A stretch of DNA of 64,000 nucleotides. Source: Gordonia sp. SL306. Lineage in GTDB: Bacteria > Actinomycetota > Actinomycetes > Mycobacteriales > Mycobacteriaceae. Each line of letters begins with the position of its first letter. Within the stretch, counting starts at the first letter, position 1. The stretch covers positions 3,534,001 to 3,598,000 of the forward strand of contig NZ_CP113063.1 of NCBI RefSeq assembly GCF_026625785.1, written 5' to 3'. The translations under genes and the position numbers were made by a program. This document shows positions 1 to 10,687 of this stretch, piece after piece. The notes under the pieces were generated by a model. The model did no database searches, had not been told where the DNA came from, and saw nothing but the letters and a program-made list of their open reading frames with translations.

Positions 1-1273
1 TCCGGGCGCGGACATAGTTCAGCGCGCGGCGCCCGGTGAGCTTCTGACTTCCGGGCTTGCGGATGATCTGGCCCAGCTCGTAATCGTAGAGCGGGGACGT
101 CGAACAGACCTGGACGCCGCCGACGGATTTGACGACCTTCTCGAAACCGTAGAAGTCCATGGCGATGAAGTGGTTGATGTTCAGGCCGCTCATCTGCGTG
201 ATCGCCTGCACCAGACATTTCGGTCCGCCATCGGCGTAGAGACTGTTGAGCTTCACTCCGGTCTCGGCCGGTATCGGGTCTCCGTAGGTGCCCGCACTGT
301 TGTCCCAATGCTGGCATTCGGGTCGGTCGACCTGGAGGTCGCGGGGGAACGAGACAGCGACGACACGACTGCGATTGGCAGGCACGTTGACCAGGATAAC
401 GGTGTCCGAGCGCGCACCTTCGGCGTCGGCGGTGGTGCCTGCGCCCACCTTGCCGTTCTGTCCGGTACGGGTGTCAGTGCCGACGATGAGATAGTTCTCG
501 TCGCCGTACTGGGCATCCTTCTTGCGGATGTTCGAATCGTCCGGGTTCACCGCGTTGATGGTCTTCCAGTTGCCGTCCCACGACTGCAGGTAGCCCCAGA
601 CGAAGCCGGTGCCGACCAGCGCCATCACACAGGCGACCGCGACCATGACACGGCCGGTGACGGTGACGTTTCGGGAGAGGTTGCGGCGCCGATCCTGCGG
701 TCCGGGATGTCGGAACGGGCGCGACCGCGGCGGGATGGTGTCGGAGAGGTCGGGAGTCGGTTGCAACGGCCGGGCGCGACTGCCCTGCCCGCGCGACTCC
801 TCGGTGACGCGTTCGCGCGTCGCATCGTCCGAGAGGTCGACGTCGACGTCGGGGGCGTCGGGAATGGTCGGGATCTTCTGGGTGACATCGTTCGCGTTGG
901 GAACCTCGTCGAGGTTCCCGAACCGGTGGACCGTGGTCGGATTCTCGTCGGCGGGTGGCTGTGGCTCCGGCGAACGCCTCGGCGGCCGTTTTCCGGACTG
1001 TCCCGGCTGCGCCTGCCCGGAGGGCGCGTCGGCTCCGGCCGCGTTCATCTGCTCCATCAGCTCACGCACGGTGAGCCGGGTGCGGCCGCGGACATAACGA
1101 TCGGCCCCGCGTGGCTCGTGGAGGGCGCCGTGGGAGGGGCCACCGTTCACCGGTGGGTCGCCGAACATCTCCTTGAAGTCGTTGGCACCACCGGAGCGGC
1201 CGGCCCGCCGACTACGACGAGGCGTGCTGCCTTCGTCGGACGGCTCGTCCGGTCCCGATGACTTACGACTCAA
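1..1273 (-). CDS. LytR-CpsA-Psr (LCP) family protein, C-terminus cut by window edge
   Basis: LCP proteins transfer lipid-linked glycopolymers (arabinogalactan in Mycobacteriales) onto peptidoglycan at the outer face of the membrane. About 424 residues are visible. Residues 1-200 are a Pro/Arg/Asp-rich cytoplasmic tail, about 204-226 form one membrane segment (VTVTGRVMVAVACVMALVG), and the extracellular LCP domain begins near 265 with GTDTR, FPRDLQ and the diagnostic stretch ADGGPKCLVQAITQMSGLNI, then ALNYVRAR at the window edge. The start is a TTG at 1271-1273 with an AAGGGG ribosome site 8 nt upstream; no ATG or GTG gives a better start. The family is certain; which of the several paralogues it is cannot be said. 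The long basic tail is typical of actinobacterial members. Confidence 0.9.
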   Translation of the reverse strand, partial: MSRKSSGPDEPSDEGSTPRRSRRAGRSGGANDFKEMFGDPPVNGGPSHGALHEPRGADRYVRGRTRLTVRELMEQMNAAGADAPSGQAQPGQSGKRPPRRSPEPQPPADENPTTVHRFGNLDEVPNANDVTQKIPTIPDAPDVDVDLSDDATRERVTEESRGQGSRARPLQPTPDLSDTIPPRSRPFRHPGPQDRRRNLSRNVTVTGRVMVAVACVMALVGTGFVWGYLQSWDGNWKTINAVNPDDSNIRKKDAQYGDENYLIVGTDTRTGQNGKVGAGTTADAEGARSDTVILVNVPANRSRVVAVSFPRDLQVDRPECQHWDNSAGTYGDPIPAETGVKLNSLYADGGPKCLVQAITQMSGLNINHFIAMDFYGFEKVVKSVGGVQVCSTSPLYDYELGQIIRKPGSQKLTGRRALNYVRAR

Positions 1274-1431
1274 CTGACATTCCCCTTGAACCCCGACCTT
1301 CCAGTGCCACCGCCGATGGGCTGGTACGGCGCACCATGACATGGCCCCGCCCATGCGAGACCTCGAGTCATATTACTGATTGCACCTGAGAACATGTCTC
1401 AGCTACCGCGTGGCGGGTTGCATTTCCGCGT

Positions 1432-2619
1432 TCAGCCGCCCGAATGCATGATCTCGGCGCCGTCGGGAACGATGTCCTCGTCCGGGTCGTCGAGCCAGCC
1501 GTCGGGTAGCGCCACCTTGGCGGGCGATCCCTGCCGACCGCGAGGCCCATGTCCGTCCGCCGGGAATTCGGCGTCGGCGGGCAGCGTGCCGACGAGTTCG
1601 CGCAGCTCGTCGAGGGTGTTCACCAGAGCCAGACGATTGCGGAGATCGGAGCCTGCCGGGAAACCGCGCAGATACCAGGCGACGTGCTTACGGATCTCGC
1701 GCATACCCTTGCCCTCGCCGTGATGTGCGGCGAGCAATTCACCGTGCCGGACGATGATCTGCGACACTTCGCCGAGATTCGGGGCGGCGGGAGCCGTGAA
1801 TCCGTTCAGTTCGGCGGCGAGTTCGGCGAACAGCCACGGCCGTCCGAGGCACCCGCGACCGATCACCACGCCGTCGCAGCCGGTATGCCGCATCATCTCG
1901 ACGGCATCGACCGGTTCGAAGATGTCACCGTTGCCGAGCACCGGAACCTCGGTCACGTGTTCCTTGAGCCGGGCGATCTCATCCCAGTCCGCGGTGCCCG
2001 AATAGCGCTGTGACGCGGTGCGCGCGTGCAGGGCGACGGCCTGAGCGCCTTCGGCGGCGGCGATGCGCCCGGCGTCGAGGTGCGTGTGGTGCTCGTCGTC
2101 GATGCCGATCCGGAACTTCACCGTCACCGGAATGGAGGTGCCCTCGGTGGCACGCACCGCCGCTGCGACGATCCGCCGGAACAGGTTGCGCTTGTAGGGA
2201 ATTGCCGATCCACCACCCTTGCGGGTGACCTTGGGGACCGGGCAGCCGAAATTCATGTCGATGTGGTCGGCGAGATTCTCGTCGACGATCATCTTGGCGG
2301 CCGCGTAGGTGTTCTCCGGGTCAACGGTGTAGAGCTGCATCGACCGCGGCGACTCATCCGGTCCGAACGTCGTCATGTGCATCGTGACCGGGTGGCGTTC
2401 CACCAGCGCGCGGGCGGTGACCATCTCGCACACATAGAGCCCCGACACCGTGCCGGTGCGGGCGAGTTCGAGTTCGCGGCACAGGGTGCGGAAGGCGACG
2501 TTGGTGACGCCGGCCATCGGGGCGAGAACCACCGGGCTCGCCAACTCGATGGAGCCGATTCTCAGGGCAGCGGACGCCGAACCGGCGCCCTCGGAGATCG
2601 AGGGCGCCGGCGTCGACAA
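1432..2619 (-). CDS. dus: tRNA-dihydrouridine synthase (DusB-like)
   Basis: FMN-dependent enzyme that reduces uridine to dihydrouridine in the tRNA D-loop, using NADPH. The 395-residue product has the TIM-barrel start SPVVLAPMAGVTNVAFR (about 29-44), the catalytic-cysteine motif MNFGCPVPKVTRKGGG (Cys126), the substrate-binding lysine region TVKFRIGID, and the FMN-phosphate loop GNGDI and GVVIGRGCLGRPWL. A short acidic C-terminal extension follows the helical domain. The gene starts 15 nt after the stop of the acyl-ACP desaturase, so the two are probably one transcript, although there is no metabolic link between them. Length is normal for actinobacterial Dus. Confidence 0.93.
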   Translation of the reverse strand: MSTPAPSISEGAGSASAALRIGSIELASPVVLAPMAGVTNVAFRTLCRELELARTGTVSGLYVCEMVTARALVERHPVTMHMTTFGPDESPRSMQLYTVDPENTYAAAKMIVDENLADHIDMNFGCPVPKVTRKGGGSAIPYKRNLFRRIVAAAVRATEGTSIPVTVKFRIGIDDEHHTHLDAGRIAAAEGAQAVALHARTASQRYSGTADWDEIARLKEHVTEVPVLGNGDIFEPVDAVEMMRHTGCDGVVIGRGCLGRPWLFAELAAELNGFTAPAAPNLGEVSQIIVRHGELLAAHHGEGKGMREIRKHVAWYLRGFPAGSDLRNRLALVNTLDELRELVGTLPADAEFPADGHGPRGRQGSPAKVALPDGWLDDPDEDIVPDGAEIMHSGG

Positions 2620-2633
2620 GGTCGGTGCGGTGC

Positions 2634-3626
2634 TCAGGATGCCTGCTGCTCCCGCTTCTTGGCCTCGCGGGCGAGTGAACGGTCGCGCATCTCCTCGAAG
2701 CGGATGGTGTCCTTCTCCAGCTGCTCGAGGAAGGCCGCGAGCTCCTCACGGGTCTTCTCGCCCGCGGACGTGAAGTCCTCGCGCTCGAAGACCTTCCACT
2801 TCCGCAGGACCGGCATGATGACCTCTTCGAGGTGCTGACGCAGGTCGTAGATGCCGTGTTTGGCCATCAGCACGCCGTGGCGACGGAAGTTCGGCATACC
2901 GGCGCCCGGCATCTGGAAGTTGGTGACGATGTCGGTCACCGCGCGCAGCGTCTGGTCGGGCGAGATGTCCATGCCCGCACCGCAGATGTTGCGGTAGAAG
3001 ATCATGTGCAGGTTCTCGTCGGCGGCGATGCGCTGCAGCATCTTGTCGGCGATCGGGTCGTTGCAGGCCTTGCCGGTGTTGCGGTGGCTCACGCGGGTGG
3101 CGAGCTCCTGGAAGGTCACGTAGGCGACGGAGTGCAGGATGCCCAGTTCGTCGGCGTATTCCTCGAGCTCCTCGGTGCGTCCGGCGGCCGCCAGCATCGG
3201 ATCGTAGCCGTTGGTCATGTGGATCATCCGCGCCTCTTCGAGGGCGACGGGATCGACACCGCGGGTCACCACCAGGTAGTCGCGCATGGCGATGCCGTGC
3301 CGGTTCTCCTCGGCGGTCCAGCGTCCCACCCAGTGGCCCCAAGCCGAATCCATCGAGAAGTTGTCGGCGATGACCCGGTGGTAGGACGGCAGGTTGTCCT
3401 CGGTGAGGAGGTTCGTGATCATCGCGGCCTTGGCGACCTCGTCGAGCTGCGACTGCTCGGGGTCGTAATCGACCCCGCCGAGCGCTGCGAAGTTCTTGCC
3501 CTCATCCCAGGGCACGTAGTCGTGCGGGTTCCAGTTCTTGGCGATCTTGAGGTGCCGGTTGACGTTGTCCTCGGCAACCGGTGCCAGCTCCTTGAGCAGT
3601 TCAAGCTGGGTCAGCTCGCGTGCCAT
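2634..3626 (-). CDS. desA: Acyl-ACP desaturase (DesA1/DesA2 type)
   Basis: Soluble di-iron desaturase that puts a double bond into acyl-ACP; in mycobacteria this feeds unsaturated fatty acid and mycolate synthesis. The 330-residue sequence carries the ferritin-like di-iron ligands: TEDNLPSYH (75-83), EENRHG (106-111) and, in the second half, ATRVSHRNTGKACND and ADENLHMIFYRN. It closely resembles the remembered M. tuberculosis DesA1 sequence over its whole length, including the NWNPHDYVPW start. The ATG at 3626 has a strong GGAGGAAAG site. Two inverted repeats lie in the 5' region (3688-3705 and 3748-3761). The dus gene follows closely. Confidence 0.93.
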   Translation of the reverse strand: MARELTQLELLKELAPVAEDNVNRHLKIAKNWNPHDYVPWDEGKNFAALGGVDYDPEQSQLDEVAKAAMITNLLTEDNLPSYHRVIADNFSMDSAWGHWVGRWTAEENRHGIAMRDYLVVTRGVDPVALEEARMIHMTNGYDPMLAAAGRTEELEEYADELGILHSVAYVTFQELATRVSHRNTGKACNDPIADKMLQRIAADENLHMIFYRNICGAGMDISPDQTLRAVTDIVTNFQMPGAGMPNFRRHGVLMAKHGIYDLRQHLEEVIMPVLRKWKVFEREDFTSAGEKTREELAAFLEQLEKDTIRFEEMRDRSLAREAKKREQQAS

Positions 3627-3687
3627 TCTTTCCTCCGAACGGTGGTGGTCCGTATGTCATGCCTGTCAGTGGTGAGCTCGGCGCGGG

Positions 3688-3705
3688 ACTGACATGGTGG
3701 TCAGT
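3688..3705. promoter_or_regulatory. Inverted repeat upstream of desA
   Basis: Perfect 6-bp arms ACTGAC and GTCAGT separated by ATGGTG, 62 nt upstream of the desaturase start. It sits where an operator or 5'-UTR hairpin would act. No regulator gene is adjacent, so the binding protein is unknown. Confidence 0.4.
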
Positions 3706-3747
3706 GGTTCAGGATACGACACCTGCCGACCCGACCCAAGTCCGTAC

Positions 3748-3761
3748 TTACGGAATCGTAA
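3748..3761. promoter_or_regulatory. Inverted repeat TTACG-GAAT-CGTAA upstream of desA
   Basis: Perfect 5-bp arms around a 4-nt centre, about 120 nt upstream of the desaturase start. It is an operator-like palindrome in the 325-nt intergenic stretch 3627-3951, which otherwise holds no gene that I can support. Confidence 0.35.
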
Positions 3762-3951
3762 CCATGGGCGTACGCCGTTACGTTCATCTCACGTGTCATC
3801 GGTCACGATAGGTGATCGTCACCGACGACGACTCTCACGTACCGCTCGATCATCGCCGATCGGGGCACATCTACCCCCTGCGTGACGCGGATTCACAGCC
3901 GATTCGCAGGCCATCTACGTGCCGTTGCGCGAATCCCCCGAGGCCTCGGCG

Positions 3952-4464
3952 TCATCGACGCCGAGCGAACATCACCCCGATGGTCTCCATCCAACGGGCC
4001 GCGTCGTCGTCAAGGGTACCCAGATCGGCCGATTTCTCGCACCATCTCATCGCCGCCTGCCCGAACTCCATCGGGTTGTAGACGTCCTCTTCCCGACTCC
4101 ACATCCCGTTGCCTGCATAGGTCAGGATGGTGATGTTGGTCGCGGTGATCAGCGTTCCGTCACCTGGATCGCGCATCGGGTTGTCGACCTCGCAGATGAC
4201 CCGACCGGTGGGCGCGTCCACCACGTGCCAGAGCGAGGGATACCCGGTCATGTGGCTGCCGGGGAAGGTGGTCATCGTCTTCCAGATCCAGGCCCGGATC
4301 TCCTCTCGGCCGGACATCGTGCCGAGGGCGTGCTCGACGTAGTCGGCGTCCTCGGTGAACAGCTCGGCGAACCGGTCCCAGTCACGGGTCACGGCGATCT
4401 CGGCGACAGTTCGCTGGAATTGGCCGAAGGCCTCATCGAGTTCGGAATGCGTGAATGTGCTCAT
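3952..4464 (-). CDS. SnoaL/NTF2-like protein
   Basis: A 170-residue member of the NTF2-like alpha+beta barrel superfamily (SnoaL-like). The pattern RDWDRFAELFTEDADYVEH (about 27-45), GREEIRAWI and the strand GRVICEVDNPMRDPG is typical. Members serve as polyketide cyclases, steroid isomerases, limonene-epoxide hydrolase-like enzymes or ligand binders. No catalytic residue pattern here picks one of these. It is transcribed alone toward the desaturase; an ATG lies at 4464. A function should not be assigned beyond the fold. Confidence 0.75.
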   Translation of the reverse strand: MSTFTHSELDEAFGQFQRTVAEIAVTRDWDRFAELFTEDADYVEHALGTMSGREEIRAWIWKTMTTFPGSHMTGYPSLWHVVDAPTGRVICEVDNPMRDPGDGTLITATNITILTYAGNGMWSREEDVYNPMEFGQAAMRWCEKSADLGTLDDDAARWMETIGVMFARRR

Positions 4465-4507
4465 CGAGGCATGAGCGTACTAGAACTTGTTCTAGAAAAT
4501 CCGCCGA

Positions 4508-5911
4508 TCAGTGATGGAACCCGTGCGTGGCGTGCGGCGTCGGCATCGGCGTGTCGAGGCTGTCCAGGTATTCCACCGAACTACGCAGGTCGCGCATCAA
4601 GAGGTCTGCCAGGTCATGCGACAGGCCGTTGCGCACCACGATCCGTTGCACCCACTGATCGCCGAGATTGTCGGGCAGGGGGTAGGCGGGCACCTGCCAT
4701 CCGCGCTCACGCAGCTGAGTGGAAAGGTGGTGCAGATTCCAGTTCTCGGAGTGGCCGGGAGCGAGTTGCCAGGCGAATACGGGGATGTCGCTGCCGTCGC
4801 TGCGTAGCACGAACTGGTCCATCGCGCCGATCTGGGACGACAGGGACAGCGCGACGTCCTGGCAGTTCTGCTGGACGGCGCGGTAGCCCTCGAAGCCGAG
4901 CCGGAGGAATTGGTAGTACTGCAGCAACACCTGGGCGCCCGGACGGGAGAAGTTGATGGCAAAGGTGGGCATGTCGCCGCCGAGGTAGCTCACCCGGAAC
5001 ACCAGGCTCTCGGGGAGCAACGAAGCGTCCCGCCAGACCACCCAGCCGATGCCGGGATAGACGAGGCCGTATTTGTGGCCGGACATGTTGATCGACGCGA
5101 CCCGGTCGACGCGGAAGTCCCATTCCAGATCGGGCTGGAGGAACGGGGCGATGGCCCCGCCGGAGGCGGCATCCACGTGGATGGGGATGTCGAGGCCCGT
5201 GTTCGCCTGGATCTCGTCGAGGGCGGCGGCGATCTTGGTGACCGGCTCGTAGGCGCCGGTGTAGGTGACACCCATGATCGGTACGACGCCGATGGTGTTC
5301 TCGTCGACGTAGGACGCGAGGTCGTGTCCGTCGAGGACGGGATGCTCCTCGGAGATCGGCACATACCGCGGTTCGATCTCGAAGAAGTTGCAGAACTTCT
5401 CCCAGCACACCTGGACCGCCGACGACATGATCAGGTTCGGGGTGCCGACGGGTTTGCCCTCGGCCTTGCGACGTTCGGCCCAGCGACGTTTGAGTGCCAT
5501 TCCGCCGAGCATCGCCGCCTCCGACGAACCGATGGTCGACGTACCGATCGCCTTGGTTGCGTCTGGCGCGTTCCAGAGGTTGGCAAGCATTGTCCAACAA
5601 CGGGTTTCGATTGCGGCAGTCTGTGGGTACTCGTCCTTGTCGATCATGTTCTTGTCGGCTGACTCGAGATACAGCCGATTGGCGTGATCGTCCATCCAGG
5701 TTCCCACGAAGGTGGCGAGGTTCTGGCGCGCATTGCCGTCGAGCATGGCCTCGTCGTGGACGATCTGATAGGCGGTCTCCGGCAACGATTCGGTCTCGGG
5801 AAGGGTGAAGCGGGGGAACTCGGTGGCCTCGCCACGTCGCGTGAACAGCGGGTTCGCCGAGACCGGAAGGTCGGCGACGTCATTGCGATCGACTTTCAGG
5901 TGATGTTCCAT
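4508..5911 (-). CDS. gadB: Glutamate decarboxylase (PLP-dependent)
   Basis: Converts L-glutamate to GABA and CO2, consuming a cytoplasmic proton. Family signatures are clear: EAMLDGNARQNLATF and DKDEYPQTAAIE near the N-terminus, the PLP-pocket HVDAASGG, and the Schiff-base lysine in INMSGHKYGLVYPG. The C-terminus ends in a His-rich tail (HATHGFHH), as in other Gad proteins. The start is uncertain. I use the ATG at 5911 (467 aa), which best matches family length. In-frame upstream choices are an ATG at 5950 and a TTG at 5971, none with a good ribosome site. No antiporter gene is adjacent. The gene diverges from the WS/DGAT gene. Confidence 0.92.
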   Translation of the reverse strand: MEHHLKVDRNDVADLPVSANPLFTRRGEATEFPRFTLPETESLPETAYQIVHDEAMLDGNARQNLATFVGTWMDDHANRLYLESADKNMIDKDEYPQTAAIETRCWTMLANLWNAPDATKAIGTSTIGSSEAAMLGGMALKRRWAERRKAEGKPVGTPNLIMSSAVQVCWEKFCNFFEIEPRYVPISEEHPVLDGHDLASYVDENTIGVVPIMGVTYTGAYEPVTKIAAALDEIQANTGLDIPIHVDAASGGAIAPFLQPDLEWDFRVDRVASINMSGHKYGLVYPGIGWVVWRDASLLPESLVFRVSYLGGDMPTFAINFSRPGAQVLLQYYQFLRLGFEGYRAVQQNCQDVALSLSSQIGAMDQFVLRSDGSDIPVFAWQLAPGHSENWNLHHLSTQLRERGWQVPAYPLPDNLGDQWVQRIVVRNGLSHDLADLLMRDLRSSVEYLDSLDTPMPTPHATHGFHH

Positions 5912-6057
5912 CGGCTCAACGTACGCCGAATCGATGCCTGACCGGCTCATCCTTCGGGCATGATTGTGCAAGCGCGCCCGGGCTGTTCATCCGTGCGCGC
6001 ATGATGGTGGATGACGGGGTCAGCAGTGACGTCGGTAGCGCAAGGGGTGATGGGTGC

Positions 6058-7458
6058 ATGCAACGTCTCAGTGGGCTCGATGCGTCGTTTCTCTATCTCG
6101 AGACGAGGTCGCAGCTCATGCACGTCATCGGTCTCATCGAGATCGATCCGAGCACGATGCCGGGTGGGTACAGCTTCCCGAAGCTGCGCGACGAGCTCGA
6201 GCGGCGCATCGGCGCGATGCCCAATTTCCGTCGCAAACTGGACAATTCGCTGCTGAACATCGACCACCCGGTCTGGATCGAGGACGAGGACTTCGACATC
6301 GAACGTCACGTCCATCGTGTTGCGGTGCCCGCCCCGGGCGGTGAGGAGCAGGTGGCCGAGCTGTGTGCCCACCTCGCCGGCCAGACCCTCGATCGCGGCA
6401 AGCCGTTGTGGGAGTTGTGGGTCATCGAGGGCCTCGCACAGGGCAAGGTCGCCGCGATGCTCCGCATGCATCATGCCGGCGTGGACGGGGTGACCAGTGC
6501 GGACCTGCTCGCCGAACTCTGCACCATGACGCCAGAGGCACCGGATCTCGATGCGGACAAGATGAAAGAGACCGCAGGCGGATCGTCGCGGACCACGATG
6601 GCGTTGACCGGAGCCGTCAATTACTTCGTCCAGCGCCCGATCGCGATGGCCAAACTCCTCCCGGAGACCGTGGGGGTGCCGATCGAATGGTTCCGCCGCA
6701 CCCGGGCGAAGACCGCCATGCCGGTTCCGTTCCAGGCGCCCCGGACCCGGTTCAACGCGCCGATCACACCTCACCGGTCACTCGCGGTCACGCAGCTCTC
6801 CCTCGACGACGTCAAGCGGGTCAAGAACCGTTTCGGCGTGAAGATCAACGACGTCGTGCTCGCCATCACCGGCGGTGCGATGCGCAGTTATCTCGAACAG
6901 CACGACGAACTCCCGGAGCAGCCGCTCGTCGCGATGGTGCCGGTGTCGGTACACGGAGCCGACGAGAGCGCGCTGGTGACCGGCGGCACCAACAAGGTGA
7001 CCGGAATGTTCACGCTGTTGCCGTCGAATCTCGACGACCCGGTCGATAGGGTCGAGCAGGCATCGGAGATGGCGCGTAAGTCGAAAGAGCATCACGCCGA
7101 CATCGACGCCAACATCCTTCGGGCGTGGGCGCAGTTCGCCCCGGGCACCACCATGTCGACGGTGATGAAGCTCTACGGCGATCGCGGACTGTCGCTGGCC
7201 CATCCGCCGGTGTTCAACGTCCTGGTCTCCAATGTCGCGGGCCCCGACTTCCCGCTCTATTTCCTGGGCTCACGGGTCACCGCGGTCTATCCGCTCGGGC
7301 CGATCTTCCACGGGCTGGGATTGAACATCACCGTCTTCTCCGCCGACGGCCATCTCAATGTCGGCATCCTCGCCTGCACCGATCAGGCCCCGGATGTCCA
7401 GGCGATCGCTCGAGCCTTCGACGAGCAGCTCAAGCAGTTGCTCGAGCGATGCGACTGA
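6058..7458 (+). CDS. Wax ester synthase / acyl-CoA:diacylglycerol acyltransferase (WS/DGAT)
   Basis: Esterifies acyl-CoA to diacylglycerol or fatty alcohol, producing the storage lipids typical of Mycobacteriales. It acts at the inner membrane and lipid-body surface. The 466-residue product starts with the family hallmark QRLSGLDASFLYLET and has the catalytic motif HHAGVDG (137-143), followed by the conserved late motif NVLVSNVAGPDFPLY. The ATG at 6058 is chosen over an in-frame ATG at 6001: it has AAGGGGTG 8 nt upstream and matches where homologues begin. Stand-alone gene between gad and nadE. Confidence 0.93.
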   Translation: MQRLSGLDASFLYLETRSQLMHVIGLIEIDPSTMPGGYSFPKLRDELERRIGAMPNFRRKLDNSLLNIDHPVWIEDEDFDIERHVHRVAVPAPGGEEQVAELCAHLAGQTLDRGKPLWELWVIEGLAQGKVAAMLRMHHAGVDGVTSADLLAELCTMTPEAPDLDADKMKETAGGSSRTTMALTGAVNYFVQRPIAMAKLLPETVGVPIEWFRRTRAKTAMPVPFQAPRTRFNAPITPHRSLAVTQLSLDDVKRVKNRFGVKINDVVLAITGGAMRSYLEQHDELPEQPLVAMVPVSVHGADESALVTGGTNKVTGMFTLLPSNLDDPVDRVEQASEMARKSKEHHADIDANILRAWAQFAPGTTMSTVMKLYGDRGLSLAHPPVFNVLVSNVAGPDFPLYFLGSRVTAVYPLGPIFHGLGLNITVFSADGHLNVGILACTDQAPDVQAIARAFDEQLKQLLERCD

Positions 7459-7484
7459 TCTGCGTCACCGGCCGCGCGGTCGGC

Positions 7485-9500
<2,016 letters not shown>

Positions 9501-9517
9501 ACCCCGAGCCTAATGGG

Positions 9518-10675
9518 TCAGAGGCCGAGGTCTTTCGCGATGATCGTCTTCATCACCTCATTGGTGCCGCCGTAGATACGCGAGACCCGGGTGTCGGCGT
9601 ACAGCCGGGCGATCGGGTATTCGACGATGTAGCCGTATCCGCCGTGCAACTGCAGGCATTTGTCGATGACGCGTCCGGCCGTCTCGGTGGCGAACAGCTT
9701 GGCCCGCGCCGCATCCGGTACGGAGAGTTCGCCAGCGTTGTGCAGTTCGAGGGCGCGGTCGACCAGATGTCGGATCGCCTCGACCTCGGCCGAGCATTCC
9801 GCGAGGACGAATTTCGTGTTTTGGAACGACGCCACCGGGCGACCGAAGACGTCACGTTCCTTCGTGTAGTCGAGCGCGTGCTGCACGGCGGCGGCCGCGG
9901 TCGCCGAGGCGCCGATGGCGATGGTGAGCCGCTCCTGCGCGAGATTGTGCGTCAGGTAGGAGAACCCGGCGCCCTCCTCGCCGAGACGGTCTTCCACGGG
10001 CACCTTCACCGAGCTGAACGACAGTTCGGCGGTGTCGGAGGCCTTCAGTCCGATCTTCTCGAGTTTGCGTCCGACCGTGAAGCCTTCCGACGCGGTGTCG
10101 ACCACCAGGATCGACAGCCCGGCGCGGCGGTTCTCGGTGTCGTACGGCGACGTCCGGCACACCACCAGAACCCGGTCGGCGAGCGCACCGCCGGTGATGA
10201 ACGTCTTGGCGCCGTCGAGGATGTAGTGGCTGCCGTCCTCGGACAGTTTCGCGGTGGTCGAGATGTTCGCCAGATCCGATCCGGTGCCCGGCTCGGTCAT
10301 CGCGATGGCGAACATGATGTCGCCGGAGCAGAATCCGGGGATCCAGCGCTGCTTCTGATCGTCGGTCGCGTGCTCCATCAGGTACGGCAGGATGAGGTTG
10401 CTGTGCACGGAGTAGCTGCCGAAGGTGACTCCCGCCGCCGAGGTCTCCTCGGCGATCACCATCGAATAGGTGAAGTCCGCGACGCCGCCACCGCCGTATT
10501 CCTCGGGTGCTTCGATCCCGAGCACGCCGAGATCGCCGAGCCGGTTGTAGAACTCCCGCGGTGGGTGACCCTGCTTCTCCCATTCGTGGTACTCAGGTAC
10601 CACTTCCTTGGCGATGAAGTCGCGGATGGTCTTGCGAAAGGTCTCGTGGTCGTCGGTGAAGATGCTGCGCTGCAT
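9518..10675 (-). CDS. Acyl-CoA dehydrogenase, long-chain/isovaleryl type
   Basis: FAD enzyme making the alpha,beta double bond in acyl-CoA, passing electrons to ETF. Flavin-binding motifs FAIAMTEPGTGSD and the C-terminal ARIYGGTNEVMK-like segment (SRIYGGTNEVMK) are present. The usual catalytic Glu before GT is Gly here, as in LCAD and isovaleryl-CoA dehydrogenases. Those place the base in helix G, and Glu248 in NLAQERL fits that position, so the enzyme is probably active and not MCAD-like. It lies 12 nt downstream of another acyl-CoA dehydrogenase and is likely cotranscribed with it. The substrate is unknown; a long or branched acyl-CoA is a reasonable inference. Confidence 0.9.
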   Translation of the reverse strand: MQRSIFTDDHETFRKTIRDFIAKEVVPEYHEWEKQGHPPREFYNRLGDLGVLGIEAPEEYGGGGVADFTYSMVIAEETSAAGVTFGSYSVHSNLILPYLMEHATDDQKQRWIPGFCSGDIMFAIAMTEPGTGSDLANISTTAKLSEDGSHYILDGAKTFITGGALADRVLVVCRTSPYDTENRRAGLSILVVDTASEGFTVGRKLEKIGLKASDTAELSFSSVKVPVEDRLGEEGAGFSYLTHNLAQERLTIAIGASATAAAAVQHALDYTKERDVFGRPVASFQNTKFVLAECSAEVEAIRHLVDRALELHNAGELSVPDAARAKLFATETAGRVIDKCLQLHGGYGYIVEYPIARLYADTRVSRIYGGTNEVMKTIIAKDLGL

Positions 10676-10687
10676 GTGTTCTCCCCT

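Noticed and set aside
9518..10675. Acyl-CoA dehydrogenase judged inactive because Gly replaces the usual Glu before GT
   Set aside because: LCAD and isovaleryl-type enzymes use a Glu in helix G, and QERL with Glu248 is present.
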